A stretch of DNA of 64,000 bases from JAXLSZ01 sp046330315 (GTDB lineage: Bacteria > Actinomycetota > Thermoleophilia > Solirubrobacterales > 70-9). A program made the translations under genes and the position numbers. Below, piece by piece: positions 63,662-64,000 of this stretch. The number at the start of each line of letters is the position of its first letter. The first letter of the stretch is position 1. Where the stretch lies: positions 1 through 64,000 of the forward strand of contig JAXLSZ010000006.1 of the NCBI GenBank assembly GCA_046330315.1, written 5' to 3'. A model generated the notes under the pieces. The model had not been told where the DNA came from. It saw only the letters and a program-made list of their open reading frames with translations, and did not search any database.

Positions 63662-64000
63662 TCACTCCTCGATCTCCAGGGCCTCGCCGCGACGCCGCCG
63701 CGAGCGGACGATCAGATAGACGATCCCGCCGGCGACGACGACCGCCACCGCGATGATGATCCCGGTGCTGCTGCCGCCCCCCGCCGAGTCGGCCGAGGTC
63801 GGGGTGATGGTCAGCAGCGGCGCGTACCCCACCTGCTCGCAGAGGATGTCCCCGGTGTCGTCCTCGGGGCACTGCGGCGAGACGTTGCCGATCCTGTCGG
63901 TCCGGTAGGCCTGCAGGTTGGGGTCGTAGGTGAGCACCAGGTAGGGCAGGTCGCGCTGGCTGATCGCGATCATCTTCTGGATCGTCGCCCGGCGCGCCGC
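63662..64000 (-). CDS. Peptide ABC transporter substrate-binding protein, C-terminal end
   Basis: Only the last 112 residues are inside the window; the frame is open to base 64000. RATIQKMIAISQRDLPYLVLTYDPNLQAY matches the C-terminal lobe of SBP_bac_5 proteins (Opp/Dpp binding proteins). Unusually, it ends in a membrane segment (GGSSTGIIIAVAVVVAGGIVYLIV) and basic tail, so the protein is anchored by its C-terminus, a pattern seen in some actinobacteria and archaea. Two Cys (SPQCPEDDTGDILCEQ) may form a disulfide. First visible gene of the operon. Confidence 0.88.
   Translation of the reverse strand, partial: AARRATIQKMIAISQRDLPYLVLTYDPNLQAYRTDRIGNVSPQCPEDDTGDILCEQVGYAPLLTITPTSADSAGGGSSTGIIIAVAVVVAGGIVYLIVRSRRRRGEALEIEE

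Noticed and set aside
1..64000. tRNA, rRNA or phage/plasmid attachment sites
   Set aside because: No cloverleaf, rRNA segment, integrase or att-like duplication was recognised on reading either strand.

Overview
The window is very GC-rich, with GC or GC-ending codons in almost every gene, dense coding on both strands, many GTG and TTG starts and many 1-4 base stop/start overlaps. Gene content points to an actinobacterium, probably of the Thermoleophilia/Solirubrobacterales type. The signs are several MarR regulators, a DUF5679 mini-protein, an ECF sigma/anti-sigma pair with a PF03640 lipoprotein, MoxR-DUF58-transglutaminase, and numerous CoA-ester enzymes. The taxonomic call is inference. I found no rRNA, tRNA, CRISPR array or phage module.

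Layout. 1-3.1 kb holds the end of a glycine/aspartate-repeat calcium-binding-type protein, then a small secreted-protein gene split by a complete IS256-family insertion sequence (1230-2647) with 26-bp imperfect inverted repeats and an 8-bp target duplication. 3.1-8.1 kb holds a MarR regulator divergent from yceI and an FMN reductase, then a minus-strand crotonase-thioesterase-sulfatase run. 8.3-14.8 kb holds a beta-propeller-like secreted protein, L-2-hydroxyglutarate oxidase, a CapA-type protein, a MarR regulator, a small secreted protein, a 39-residue membrane protein and a thiolase. 15-17 kb is an ECF sigma operon. 17-20.3 kb is a MarR-divergent ABC-2 exporter. 20.5-31.6 kb is mostly plus strand: PhoD phosphatase, PAS protein, metallo-beta-lactamase-fold protein, crotonase, HD hydrolase, photolyase, a methylthioadenosine salvage pair, an ArsP-like permease fused to a YHS domain, a Nudix hydrolase (minus) and MmsA. 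31.6-34.7 kb is a minus-strand MarR-MFS-FAD oxidoreductase operon. 34.8-41.7 kb holds an ion channel, an M1 peptidase and the MoxR-DUF58-TgpA cluster. 41.7-46.8 kb holds a double-hotdog thioesterase, MmgE/PrpD, an NlpC/P60 hydrolase and a membrane protein. 46.9-54 kb holds an ABC1 kinase, DUF2127, a lipase, phosphate transporter plus DUF47, a secreted SMP-30-like protein and an HtaA-domain protein. 54.3-57.1 kb holds an SDR, CaiD and a NirK-like two-domain copper oxidase. 57.5-64 kb is one coupled peptide-uptake operon (substrate-binding protein, OppB, C, D, F, P1 peptidase, M20 peptidase), cut by the window edge.

The most interesting non-coding signal is two unrelated families of intergenic palindromes. 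Family A (7 copies) has a GTGGGACCTCT-type arm and a loop of about 19-25 nt. Family B (3 copies) has a CGAACGTCCC-type arm and a constant 16-nt loop. Nearly all copies lie a few bases past a stop codon. A second theme is short tandem duplications lying exactly on translation starts (8118-8209, 13491-13551) or stops (4850-4954, 20313-20446, 48334-48403). In one place (54192-54296) a family A arm itself has been amplified in tandem.
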